A stretch of DNA of 64,000 nt, from contig JAOSKN010000001.1 of the NCBI GenBank assembly GCA_027493525.1, positions 806,001-870,000 on the forward strand, given 5' to 3'. Positions within the stretch are counted from its first letter, which is position 1, and the number at the start of each line of letters is the position of its first letter. This DNA is from Planctomycetota bacterium (lineage in GTDB: Bacteria > Planctomycetota > SZUA-567 > H5-PLA8). Position numbers and translations under genes: made by a program. A model generated the notes under the pieces. The model made no database searches and was not told the origin of the DNA. It saw only the letters and a program-made list of their open reading frames with translations. Below are positions 37,397 to 44,643 of this stretch, piece by piece.

Positions 37397-39045
37397 TCAC
37401 AGCCGTTTCTTCCGCTTCTCCTGCCGCTCCTCCCAAAAGACCCGCCCCGGATGCCCCTTCGGCGGCGCCGGATCGTGCTTGAACCGCACGAACTTCAACC
37501 CCGCCGCCACCAGGTAGCGCGTCGGGTCCATCAAGTGGTCGTTCCGCTTCACCACCAGCCGCCCGGACGCCTCGGGGTCGTCCGTCTGCGGGTTCTCGCT
37601 CACCTCCCGCAACATGTACTCCTCCCGCTCGTCCAGCCACGCCTCGCAACTGGCCAGCACCCGAAACCGCGGCGCCAGGATCGTCTTCCCCCAGGCACCG
37701 GCAGCTCCACCCGCTCCCGCATCAAGTCCTTCACCCGCTCGATCCCGCTCCGCACCGTGTTGTCCGGCGCCAGCCGCCCCTTGAAGCCGTGCGAACGCCA
37801 CACGCTCAACTCGCTCGCCCCCGTCACCGCGTTCTTCGCCCGCACCGCCGGGTCGATCAGGTCCAGCACATACCGCTCCGCCTTGCTCAACCCGGCGATG
37901 GACTCCCACGCCTCCGCCACCGTCAGGTGATCCCCCTTCCAGCACCGGTACACCACCACCTGCCGCTCGTCCTCGCTCACCGCCAGCCACACGCACCCCG
38001 GCGTCCGATACCCCGCGTCGATGCACCGGTTCAACGTCCAGCGCCGCGGATCTAGGATGAAAGGACTGAGTAACGAGGACTGAGGACTGAGTTGCTGAGG
38101 TGTTTTCTCTCGGTCACTCAGTCCCCAGTCCTCAGTCCTCAGTCCTGTCACATCATCCAAGACGTGCTCCGGCGTAAAGAGCGTGTCCGGATAGACCAGC
38201 CCGCTCGAGGCCTTGTCCTCCCCCTCCAGCCGCAGCGCCAGCTCCTGCGGATCGTCCCGGTACTGCGCCTTCAGCCGCGCAATCTCCTCCACGCTCGCCC
38301 CGGGATTCTCCGCCGTCCGGAACCGGAAGAGCTGGATCCCCGTCAGCGGGTCCAGCGCCTGCCGCTTCAGCCGCCGCAGCCACGGCACGCCCTTGACCGG
38401 CGTCGCCAGCACCAGCATGAACGCCCCGGGACTCGCCAGAAACCGCGCGCTGCACTCCCGGTAGATCGCCGCGTCGCACTCCTCGTCAATCACGATCAGG
38501 TCCACCGTCTGCGCCATGAAGGCCTTCAAGCCCGCCTCGTAACTCATCACGTACACCCGCGCGACGATCCCGTCCGCCCCGCGCACCTTGAAATACTTGG
38601 GCTGCTCCGGACTCTTCCGCTCCCAGCCGATCTCCAGCACCCGCCGCGCCGGCAAACGATGGCAGCTCTCCCCCTCGAAGAACAGAAAGCGCTTCAAGTG
38701 CTCCCACGCCTGCTTGCCGAAGAGTTCGTAGTTGGTGGTGCAGTACCACACGACCCGATCGAGCCGTGCGTTCCGAATCTCCCTCTCCCCCTGGGAGAGG
38801 GTAGGGTGAGGGCCGCCCGCCCGCGGATGCAGCCCGGCCGCAAACGCCGCCACCGCCGCGCACGCCCAATGGGTTTTTCCGGATTGATTCCCGCCCGTGA
38901 CCACGATCCGCGCCGCCGGCGAATGGTACGCCAGCCCCTGCTCCCGCGTGAAACCCTCCAGCGCCACGTGCAAAGGGCTCCGCGCCCGCAGCGCCAGCTC
39001 CCGCCGCAGCTTCAACTCCCGCACCTTCGCCGCCCGGTCGTTCAT
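37397..39045 (-). CDS. terL: Terminase large subunit, one frameshift and two repeat insertions
   Basis: About 550 codons, start MNDRAAKVRELKLRREL. The ATPase has Walker A VTGGNQSGKTHW, Walker B VDLIVIDEECD and a coupling segment LVLATPVKG. The nuclease starts with RCIDAGYRTPGCVWLAVSED, whose Asp is the first metal ligand. A one-base deficit at the C5 run 37688-37692 breaks the frame, which continues GKTILAPRFRVLASCEAWLD to RQEKRKKRL. Two segments look inserted in frame: a REP-like palindrome at 38780-38813 (translated PHPTLSQGERE) between Walker A and the following strand, and a heptamer array at 38063-38149 between the ATPase and nuclease domains. Confidence 0.85.
38063..38149. repeat. 7-bp-period array with inverted halves, inside terL
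   Basis: GGACTGA-GTAACGA-GGACTGA-GGACTGA at 38063-38090, then CACTCAG-TCCCCAG-TCCTCAG-TCCTCAG-TCCTGTC at 38115-38149. The right half is the reverse complement family of the left, so the array can fold into a long hairpin. It stays in the terminase reading frame. Confidence 0.8.
38780..38813. repeat. REP-like palindromic repeat inside terL
   Basis: CCCTCTCCCCCTGGGAGAGG followed by GTAGGGTGAGGG. Palindromic sequences of this type (CCCTCTCCC...GGGAGAGGG with GGGTGAGGG tail) are dispersed in many bacterial genomes, normally between genes. Here one lies in frame in the terminase ATPase. Confidence 0.65.
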
Positions 39046-39076
39046 CCCTTTTCACCACGCAGGCACGGCTTAAACG

Positions 39077-39104
39077 GGGTCCGGGTTCTGGGGGCTGGGG
39101 GCCG
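39077..39104. repeat. 7-bp-period repeat array
   Basis: GGGTCCG-GGTTCTG-GGGGCTG-GGGGCCG between the small-terminase stop and the large-terminase start. Confidence 0.65.
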
Positions 39105-39148
39105 GCGTTACGGGCTCCTCCGCGTCCTCCGCGCCTCTGCGGTGAACC

Positions 39149-39712
39149 TCACTCCGCCCGCTTGAATTTCCGCAACTCCGCCTCCAGCTCCGCCTCGCTC
39201 ATCCCCTCCACCGGCCGGCCCTTATGGTCCACCTCGTGCTTCTCCGGCGCGTTCCACCCCAGCAGCTTCGATAGCCGATCGCTCGCGCCCTGGCTCGAGG
39301 CCACCTTGAACTTCACCGTGCCCTTGTCCGTCACCTCCAGGCCCTCAATCAGGTGCGCCTTGCCGTCGGCCCGCAGCCGCGCCAGGTCGATTCCCGTCCA
39401 GACCAGCCGCTTCCCGCCAGCGCCGTCGTCCACCTCCGTGAACGTCAGATACTCCGCCCAGCCGCCGCGCAACTGCTCGGTCAGCTTCCCCAGCACCTCG
39501 TCCCTCTCGGCCACCGCCGCCGCCCGCTCCGGCCCCCGCAGCCGCTCCAGCTCCTCCAGCACGTCCGCGTGCTTCGCCATCCTGCTCGCGATCGTCTTCA
39601 GGTTCGGGCCGTCCTTGTACCCCGCCTCCCGCGCCGCCTCGAGCTGCCCGCGCCCCGCAAAGAGCGCCCGCGCAAACCGCAACCGCCGCTCCAACCCCTG
39701 CCCGCGCGCCAT
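39149..39712 (-). CDS. terS: Terminase small subunit
   Basis: 187 residues: an N-terminal helix-turn-helix-like part (RLRFARALFAGRGQLEAARE), a central oligomerisation region, and a C-terminal segment LSKLLGWNAPEKHEVDHKGR, the recurring end motif of the Terminase_2 small-subunit family. The ATG at 39712 directly abuts the methyltransferase stop. It recognises the packaging site and loads the large subunit, whose gene starts about 100 bases downstream across a heptamer array. Confidence 0.8.
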   Translation of the reverse strand: MARGQGLERRLRFARALFAGRGQLEAAREAGYKDGPNLKTIASRMAKHADVLEELERLRGPERAAAVAERDEVLGKLTEQLRGGWAEYLTFTEVDDGAGGKRLVWTGIDLARLRADGKAHLIEGLEVTDKGTVKFKVASSQGASDRLSKLLGWNAPEKHEVDHKGRPVEGMSEAELEAELRKFKRAE

Positions 39713-40753
39713 TCAATCCCCGGCCTCCGCGAACAACGGCCCGCAGCAGCGCCGCTTCGCCAGCGCCACGTACTCAGGATTCAACTCGATGCCCACGAAG
39801 CCCCGGCCCAAGCGTGCCGCGACCAGCCCCGTCGTGCCCGCGCCGCTGAACGGGTCCAGCACCGTCCCGCCCTTGGGGCAACCTGCCAGGATGCAGAGCT
39901 CCACCAGCGCGGTCGGGTAGGTGGCAAAGTGCGCCTCGGGAAACGGCTCGGTGGCAATCTCCCAGACGCTGCGCTTGTTGCGGGTGCCGCTACACTGCTC
40001 GGCCTTGGGCATGGCGTCCCATCGCTCGTTAAATCCAGCGTGGCGTCTTCCGTGCCCGCGTTGTTTGTCTTTGCGCAGCCCCCTGTGCGGTGCGGCGCTC
40101 GGCATGGCGGACGGAACCGGCCCGTCGTCAGTTCTGTTTTGCCCCGCCCACACACACGCCTCCGCCACCGCTTCCGCGTCGTAGTGGTAGCGCGCCGACT
40201 TGCTCAGCATGAAGACGTACTCGTGAGCCTTCGTGCAGCGGTCGCGCACGCTCTCGGGCATGGGGTTGGGCTTGCTCCAGATGATGTCCTGCCTCAACCA
40301 CCAGCCGTCGGCTTGCAGGGCGAAGGCCACGCGCCACGGGATGCCGATAAGGTCCTTGGGCTTAAGGCCGGACACCTTAGATGTGTCACGCTTAGTGGCA
40401 TGACCTGCATCAAGCGTATCTCGATACTTGCCGCTTGCCCCGTTGACGCCGTTTAGGCCGCTCTTGGCTGAAACACCTTTAGTGCTGTTGCCGGGCGGGC
40501 TGCTCGCATAGCTGTCACCGAGGTTGAGCCACAGCGTCCCATCGTCCCGCAGCACGCGCCGCACCTCGCGGAAGACCGCCACCAGCACGGCCACGAACGC
40601 ATCCGGCGTAGCCTCCAGGCCGATCTGCCCCGCCACGCCGTAGTCCCGCAACCCGAAGTACGGCGGGCTCGTCACGCAGCAATGCACGCTCTCGGCCGGC
40701 AGCGTGCGCAGCACGGTCAAGGCGTCGCCGGTGTGCAGGTCCCAAACCAACAA
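39713..40753 (-). CDS. DNA N4/N6 methyltransferase, beta class
   Basis: 346 residues. The catalytic motif TSPPYFGLRDYG (motif IV, SPPY form) comes before the SAM-binding motif VLDPFSGAGTTGLVAARLG (motif I), the order of beta-class N4-cytosine and N6-adenine methyltransferases. A target-recognition region (PWRVAFALQADGWWLRQDII, SKPNPMP) lies between. No restriction endonuclease is adjacent, so it is an orphan phage enzyme that could protect phage DNA from host restriction. SPPY is more frequent in N4-cytosine enzymes, but specificity cannot be settled here. Confidence 0.9.
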   Translation of the reverse strand: MLVWDLHTGDALTVLRTLPAESVHCCVTSPPYFGLRDYGVAGQIGLEATPDAFVAVLVAVFREVRRVLRDDGTLWLNLGDSYASSPPGNSTKGVSAKSGLNGVNGASGKYRDTLDAGHATKRDTSKVSGLKPKDLIGIPWRVAFALQADGWWLRQDIIWSKPNPMPESVRDRCTKAHEYVFMLSKSARYHYDAEAVAEACVWAGQNRTDDGPVPSAMPSAAPHRGLRKDKQRGHGRRHAGFNERWDAMPKAEQCSGTRNKRSVWEIATEPFPEAHFATYPTALVELCILAGCPKGGTVLDPFSGAGTTGLVAARLGRGFVGIELNPEYVALAKRRCCGPLFAEAGD

Positions 40754-41232
40754 TGACAGCTCCTCGTTGGGTGCTTGGTTCTTGCCGTTTGCCGTTTCCG
40801 CCCAGGCTTCAGCCCTGGGCCGTCACAATCCCCCTCCAGCCGCAACCGCATCCGCTTCCCGTCCGCCGTCGGCTCCATCAGGATCCGCGCGTTCCGCGCC
40901 CGCGCCCGCTCGATCTCCTCCTCCCCCACGTAAAAGACCCCCGCGTGCTTCTCCACGATCCCCGCCAACAAGTCGTTCAGAATCCCCGCCTCCATCCGCG
41001 CCTTCGCCAACGCCTCCTGATACGTCGCCTCCATCACGAGCTGCGTCACCATCAAGCGCCGCGCGATAAGCAGGATCTCCGAATCCGCCGGCTCCCACCT
41101 CCCCAACCGCTCCACCAGCGCGTCCCGCTCCGCCGGCGTGTACGGCTCAACCCGCGCCGGCTTCTGGGTTCCGGGGGCCCGGGGCTGGGGGCTGGGACTG
41201 CCTTCGGCCTCGACTGCGTTTGGTGTTTCCAT
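40717..41232 (-). CDS. Phage protein of unknown function upstream of the methyltransferase
   Basis: 171 residues from ATG at 41232, with GGCGGGGAGG just upstream. Helical middle (LIARRLMVTQLVMEATYQEA, LAKARMEAGILNDLLAGIVE) and a Glu/Arg-rich part (EEEIERARARNARILMEP). Its last 12 or so codons overlap the methyltransferase start and run over a heptamer-type array around 40770-40800, so the true C terminus may be shorter. It is part of the early end of the virion operon. Confidence 0.5.
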   Translation of the reverse strand: METPNAVEAEGSPSPQPRAPGTQKPARVEPYTPAERDALVERLGRWEPADSEILLIARRLMVTQLVMEATYQEALAKARMEAGILNDLLAGIVEKHAGVFYVGEEEIERARARNARILMEPTADGKRMRLRLEGDCDGPGLKPGRKRQTARTKHPTRSCHCWFGTCTPATP

Positions 41233-41249
41233 CCTCCCCGCCTTTCTTT

Positions 41250-41566
41250 CTACTTTGCCGTTTGCCGTTTCCGGCCGTTCGCCGTTCCTCGGAACTCGGA
41301 ACTCGGGCCTCGGAACTGCCCCCGGCTCCGCCGTTGGCCTGAATCCATCCGTCCAGCGCCGCCCGGGCCCCCAGGCCCTGCGCGTGCGCTTCCTTCCACC
41401 CGTCCATATCCTCGGCCAGCCGCTTCAACGCCTCCGGCGCGCGGGCCAACGCCTCCACCGCCGCCGCCTGCACCTGCCCGAACCAGCGCACGAAGTCCGA
41501 AGCCCGCTCGGCCGCCGCCTGCACCCCCTGCCACACCTTCACCGCCGCCGCCGGCTTCGTCCCCGC
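41250..41566 (-). pseudogene. Early phage gene 'A', 3' part cut by the inversion breakpoint
   Basis: From the repeat edge at 41566 the minus strand reads AGTKPAAAVKVWQGVQAAAE, then RASDFVRWFGQVQAAAVEAL and EDMDGWKEAHAQGLGARAAL: plausible amphipathic helices with no start codon of their own. It is the best candidate for the continuation of the 12493 gene. The C-terminal end dissolves into a nine-unit heptamer array (41254-41316), so the stop is uncertain. Confidence 0.5.
41254..41316. repeat. 7-bp-period repeat array (nine units)
   Basis: TTTGCCG, TTTGCCG, TTTCCGG, CCGTTCG, CCGTTCC, TCGGAAC, TCGGAAC, TCGGGCC, TCGGAAC in perfect register over 63 bases. Unit identity drifts along the array, joining the TTTGCCG and GGAACTC families seen separately elsewhere. 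Confidence 0.85.
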
Positions 41567-42189
41567 CTGTACGACGACACCACGCGGATGCTCAAGAGCT
41601 ACGTGACGCGCGCGTTCCCGGCCTACCACCTGCGCAACCGGTTCTCCAACCGCGTGCAGAGCTGGCTCGAGGACGTGCCGGTGACGGGCGACCACTACAC
41701 GGCCGCGCATAAGGTTCTCGCCGGGTTGGAGGTGAACCTGACGACGCCCGGGGGCGAAGCGCTGGATCGGGCCCGGCTGCTCGAGGAACTGCGCGAGCTT
41801 CGAATCGTGAACAACGGGTTCTATGAGGCCGAGTTCGGGAATGCGCTGCGCGAGAAGGGCGTAAGCGCCAACCCCTTCGACCCAGACAACCGCTTTATCA
41901 AGGCGGGCGAGCGGACCCGCGCCGCGCTGGCCAATCTGCCGGGCCAGGTGGCCGCAGGTGGAGAACTCAAGGGCTTGCGGGGCATGGACGCGCAAGCCGT
42001 CGAGGGCGTGGACCGGGTGGGGCATTATCTCTACAAGCGCACCGTCGAAGGGCTGACGCCGGAAGCCGCGGCGGAGTCGGTCAAGAAGGCGCTGTTCGAC
42101 TACGGCGACCTGTCGGACTTCGAAAAGAAGTACATGGGCCGGGCGGTCTTCTTCTACACCTGGAGCCGCAAGGCGGTGCCGATGATGCT
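41567..42189 (+). repeat. 623-bp inverted repeat, right copy (gene B segment)
   Basis: Reverse complement of 12662-13284 with one substitution noticed (C at 41918). Here the coding frame is on the plus strand and continues in frame beyond the repeat into 42190-42931. Confidence 0.95.
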
Positions 42190-42931
42190 GGAGGCGGCGC
42201 TGCGCCGGCCGGGCAAGGTCAAGGTCTTGACGCAGCTCAGCGGCGGCGCGACCGGCGGCGAGGGGCTGCCGGAGCACCTGCCGAGCTGGGTCCGCGAAGG
42301 CCTGCCGATGGGCCTGGGCAAGGACGCCGAAGGGAACCCGCTGCTGGCGTACGGCCTGGGGACGCCGCTGGAAGGCGCGGCCGATCCGTTCTCCGGTTTC
42401 GCGGAGAGCCCGCGGCGCGGCCTGGAGAAGGGCTTGAGCCAGTTGAACCCGCTGCTCGCCGCGCCGATCGAGCTGGCGACCGACCGCAATCTCTTCCTTG
42501 GGCGGGACATTTCGGAGAGCCGGAAGGCGCCGCATTGGGTCGAGCGGCTGCCGGAAGAGGTGCAGGAGCGCATGGGGGTCCGGACGTCGACCACGAAGAG
42601 CGGGGCGACGCGCTACGAGATGGACCCCTACGTGCTGTACGCGATCGAGAACGGCCCGCTCGGACGGCTCTCGAATACCATCGGAAAGTTGGCCGACGCG
42701 CGGAAGCCGGTGGCCGACCGGCTGCTGAACGTGCTGACCGGCGCGAAGGTGGTGAGCATTGACGAGGAGCGCGAGGCCTACTATGCGCAGAAGGACGCGC
42801 TGCGCAAGCTGGCCAAGGATCTGGAGGCCGAGGGGAAGGTGGCCGAGGTCAAAAACATCTTCCGCCTGACGAACGAGGGCAAACAGGACGAGGAAGCGAA
42901 GGCGGTGCTGGCGGCGATGCACGGGAAGTAG
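41567..42931 (+). pseudogene. C-terminal part of the giant polyvalent gene 'B', detached
   Basis: Open from the repeat edge to TAG at 42931. The first 207 codons are the duplicated segment (LYDDTTRMLKSYVTRAFPAY). The next 247 codons are unique: EAALRRPGKVKVLTQLSGGA, PLEGAADPFSGFAESPRRGL, YVLYAIENGPLGRLSNTIGK, ending in a charged helix (VLAAMHGK). This is the natural end missing from the minus-strand gene. There is no promoter or ribosome site upstream, since what precedes is the broken end of gene A, so expression is doubtful in the present orientation. Confidence 0.85.
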
Positions 42932-42933
42932 CC

Positions 42934-42953
42934 GTACACCACCGGTACACCAA
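42934..42953 (+). promoter_or_regulatory. Putative right arm-type integrase site
   Basis: GTACACCACCGGTACACCAA, 19 of 20 identical to 9560-9579, 100 bases inside attR. The stretch up to attR is AT-rich (around 43000-43053), as usual for attP arms. Confidence 0.55.
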
Positions 42954-43053
42954 ACGGCCTTACAAATGCGTTAATCAACAATGTCTAAAGCACGCCAGTA
43001 TGAGCGTTCTATGGTGGTGATTACCGTTGCCAATTCCTGATTAATTACAATTA

Positions 43054-43095
43054 GGATTTTAAGTCCCCAGCGTCTGCCTGTTCCGCCACCGAGGC
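43054..43095. other. attR core (remnant tRNA-Leu 5' half)
   Basis: The second copy of the 42-base core. It is the original 5' half of the tRNA-Leu gene, now separated from its 3' half by the prophage. The original tRNA promoter should lie to its right (43096 onward, minus strand), although I see no clear -35/-10 there. Confidence 0.9.
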
Positions 43096-43231
43096 GCGCG
43101 GCGCGGCCCGTTTCTCGAAGCGAAAGTGGACAATGGGATCGAAGAAATGGACCACGCCGTCAGGAGTGAGCCGTCGTTAAGAGGGGGCGAGTCATGGCCA
43201 CGTCCTTATGGCTGCGCGTGCGCTTTCAAGA

Positions 43232-43308
43232 TGGTGGGCGCACCAGGATTCGAACCTGGGACCTCATGGGTGTGATCCATGCGCTCTAACCAGCTGAGCT
43301 ATGCGCCC
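43232..43308 (-). tRNA. tRNA-Val (anticodon CAC)
   Basis: Acceptor GGGCGCA/TGCGCCC, D arm GCTCAGCTGGTTAGAGC, anticodon stem CATGG with loop ATCACAC (anticodon CAC), T arm CCAGGTTCGAATCCTGG, and an encoded CCA at 43234-43232. 77 bases. Confidence 0.95.
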
Positions 43309-43556
43309 GTCGAATCCGATTGTTCCGCTTGAGCCAGGATCGGTCAAGTGCCACCCTCCGGCGCACGTCGGTCCGTGTCCGGGGTCCTGGACTGCACTCG
43401 TTATGCCGGCCTAGCGGCAACCCAACTTTGGCCCATAACCACTTATCTCCAAAGAGGTAATGGCCCCAATCGGATTGAGCCTTCAGTTGGCACGCAGGGT
43501 GCTTCTGGTCATGCGTCGCTGAAGTATGGGGCGACTGCTTGGGAAAGGGTGCGATC
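43309..43556. other. Intergenic region before the receiver gene
   Basis: About 250 bases with no gene-like ORF. It should hold the promoters for the tRNA-Val and the regulator pair. No convincing site stands out. Confidence 0.4.
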
Positions 43557-44027
43557 ATGAACGCTCGCAAACGCATTTTGGCGGTGGACGATGAACCGGA
43601 CGTCTTGGATCTGCTCGCCATCATTCTTGAGTCCGATGGGCACGAAGTCGTCAAGGCCCGCGATGCCGCGCAGGCAATGGAGGCGATGCGCGAGCAGTCT
43701 TTCGACCTGATCACGCTCGACCTGTGCATGCCCGAGACCGGAGGCGACGAGTTGCAGCAGATGCTCTCGGGAACCTTCGGTTACGGCCGGCGGGTTTCCA
43801 CCAAACTGCCCCACAAGCTTCCCCCCATTCTCGTTATTACGGGCATGGAGGACGAGGAGGCGATCGAGCGGCTGTTGCTCGGGGAGCGGGTGGTCGGGGT
43901 GCTCCAGAAGCCGATGCGTTTCCGCGACCTGCTGCGCATCACGCGAGATCTGTTCGACTGGGAAGATTACAAACGCTCGCGCCACGACCTCCCGGTCGCG
44001 ACGCGGACGCCTGAAAGGGTAAGCTAA
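43557..44027 (+). CDS. Single-domain response regulator
   Basis: 156 residues. Receiver domain with the acidic pair VDDEPD, phosphoacceptor Asp in LITLDLCMP, the Thr/Ser position in LVITGME and the conserved Lys-Pro in VLQKPM. No output domain follows. An insert of about 20 residues (GTFGYGRRVSTKLPHKLPPI) sits between beta3 and beta4. The start at 43557 is chosen over 43539 because GGGAAAGGG lies 8-16 bases upstream. The stop overlaps the next ATG (TAATG), so the two genes are coupled. No histidine kinase is in the window. Confidence 0.85.
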   Translation: MNARKRILAVDDEPDVLDLLAIILESDGHEVVKARDAAQAMEAMREQSFDLITLDLCMPETGGDELQQMLSGTFGYGRRVSTKLPHKLPPILVITGMEDEEAIERLLLGERVVGVLQKPMRFRDLLRITRDLFDWEDYKRSRHDLPVATRTPERVS

Positions 44028-44557
44028 TGACCTCGCCGCATGGCGCAGCGCCCTCCGCCGCGAGGGAGTCCGCCCGCGGCCTGCTCGGCCGCCCCGGCGT
44101 GCTGCTGGCGGGCTTCCGCCCCGCGGCGCGCGGGCGGCTGGAACTCTCGCTCAGCCGGATGGGCTTCGCGGTGGTCGCCGCGCCCGGCTACGAGACCACG
44201 CTGGCGCTCCTTGAATCGCAGCGCTTCTCGCTCTGGGTGCTCGACGCCGAGACCCTGCGCCTGACCGAGCCGATGGTCTGGGCGTCGCTGCGCTTCGCCT
44301 ACGACAATCCCGCCGCCGCGATGCCCGGGACGGCCCCGGCCGCCGCGCGCGTGCCGGTCATCGTACTGACGCCACCCGGCGGCGGAGAAGGCTTCAAGCC
44401 GCTCACCGCCGCGGCCTCCACGCCGTCCATCACCGGCTGGAACCGCTCCGGCTGGAACCTGGGGGTGCTGGAGTGGCCGGGATCGGAGGCGAAGCTGCGC
44501 GCGCTGGTCGACCAGCTCCTCGCGCCGCTCTCGCCGTCCGAGCCGGAAGTCGCCTGA
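44027..44557 (+). CDS. Degenerate receiver-like protein
   Basis: 176 residues, translationally coupled to the preceding receiver. The fold pattern suggests a receiver-like alpha/beta domain: GVLLAGFRPAARGRLELSL as beta1-alpha1, FSLWVLDAETLRL as the beta3 strand with a candidate Asp, and VPVIVLTPPGGG as beta4. It lacks the acidic pair after beta1 and the Lys-Pro, so ordinary phosphotransfer is unlikely. It probably partners the upstream regulator. A strong bidirectional terminator follows. Confidence 0.5.
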   Translation: MTSPHGAAPSAARESARGLLGRPGVLLAGFRPAARGRLELSLSRMGFAVVAAPGYETTLALLESQRFSLWVLDAETLRLTEPMVWASLRFAYDNPAAAMPGTAPAAARVPVIVLTPPGGGEGFKPLTAAASTPSITGWNRSGWNLGVLEWPGSEAKLRALVDQLLAPLSPSEPEVA

Positions 44558-44582
44558 GTTCGCGGCGCGCGATCGAGGCATG

Positions 44583-44613
44583 AAAAAAGGGCGGGCCGTG
44601 GCGGCCCGCCCTT
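44583..44613. terminator. Bidirectional terminator
   Basis: AAAAAAGGGCGGGCC, a short loop and GGCCCGCCCTTT: a GC stem with an A run on one side and T on the other, between convergent genes (regulator pair and rpsA). Confidence 0.85.
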
Positions 44614-44643
44614 TCGATTCGCGTCCAAGCGCCGCGACGGGGC

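Larger units (their letters stand above)
9462..43095. mobile_element. Prophage with podovirus-like virion genes, integrated in tRNA-Leu
   Basis: Bounded by the 42-bp att repeats, with a tyrosine integrase directly at the left edge. It contains a repressor with operators, small and large terminase, portal, scaffold, capsid, adaptor, nozzle-like, Gly-rich tail and large internal proteins. No tail tape-measure or sheath gene is seen, and the order terminase-portal-scaffold-capsid-adaptor-nozzle-internal proteins fits a short-tailed phage. All virion genes (13285-41566) run on the minus strand and are inverted relative to the control end. I recognise no replication protein and no endolysin. Confidence 0.9.

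Noticed and set aside
12662..42189. Programmed DNA inversion by a dedicated invertase
   Set aside because: No serine or second tyrosine invertase gene is near the repeats, and 623-bp arms fit homologous recombination or a one-time break repair better. Not excluded, only unsupported.
43054..43095. Second tRNA-Leu gene at the right end
   Set aside because: Only the 5' half is present; the 3' half needed for a tRNA is at the left end of the prophage.
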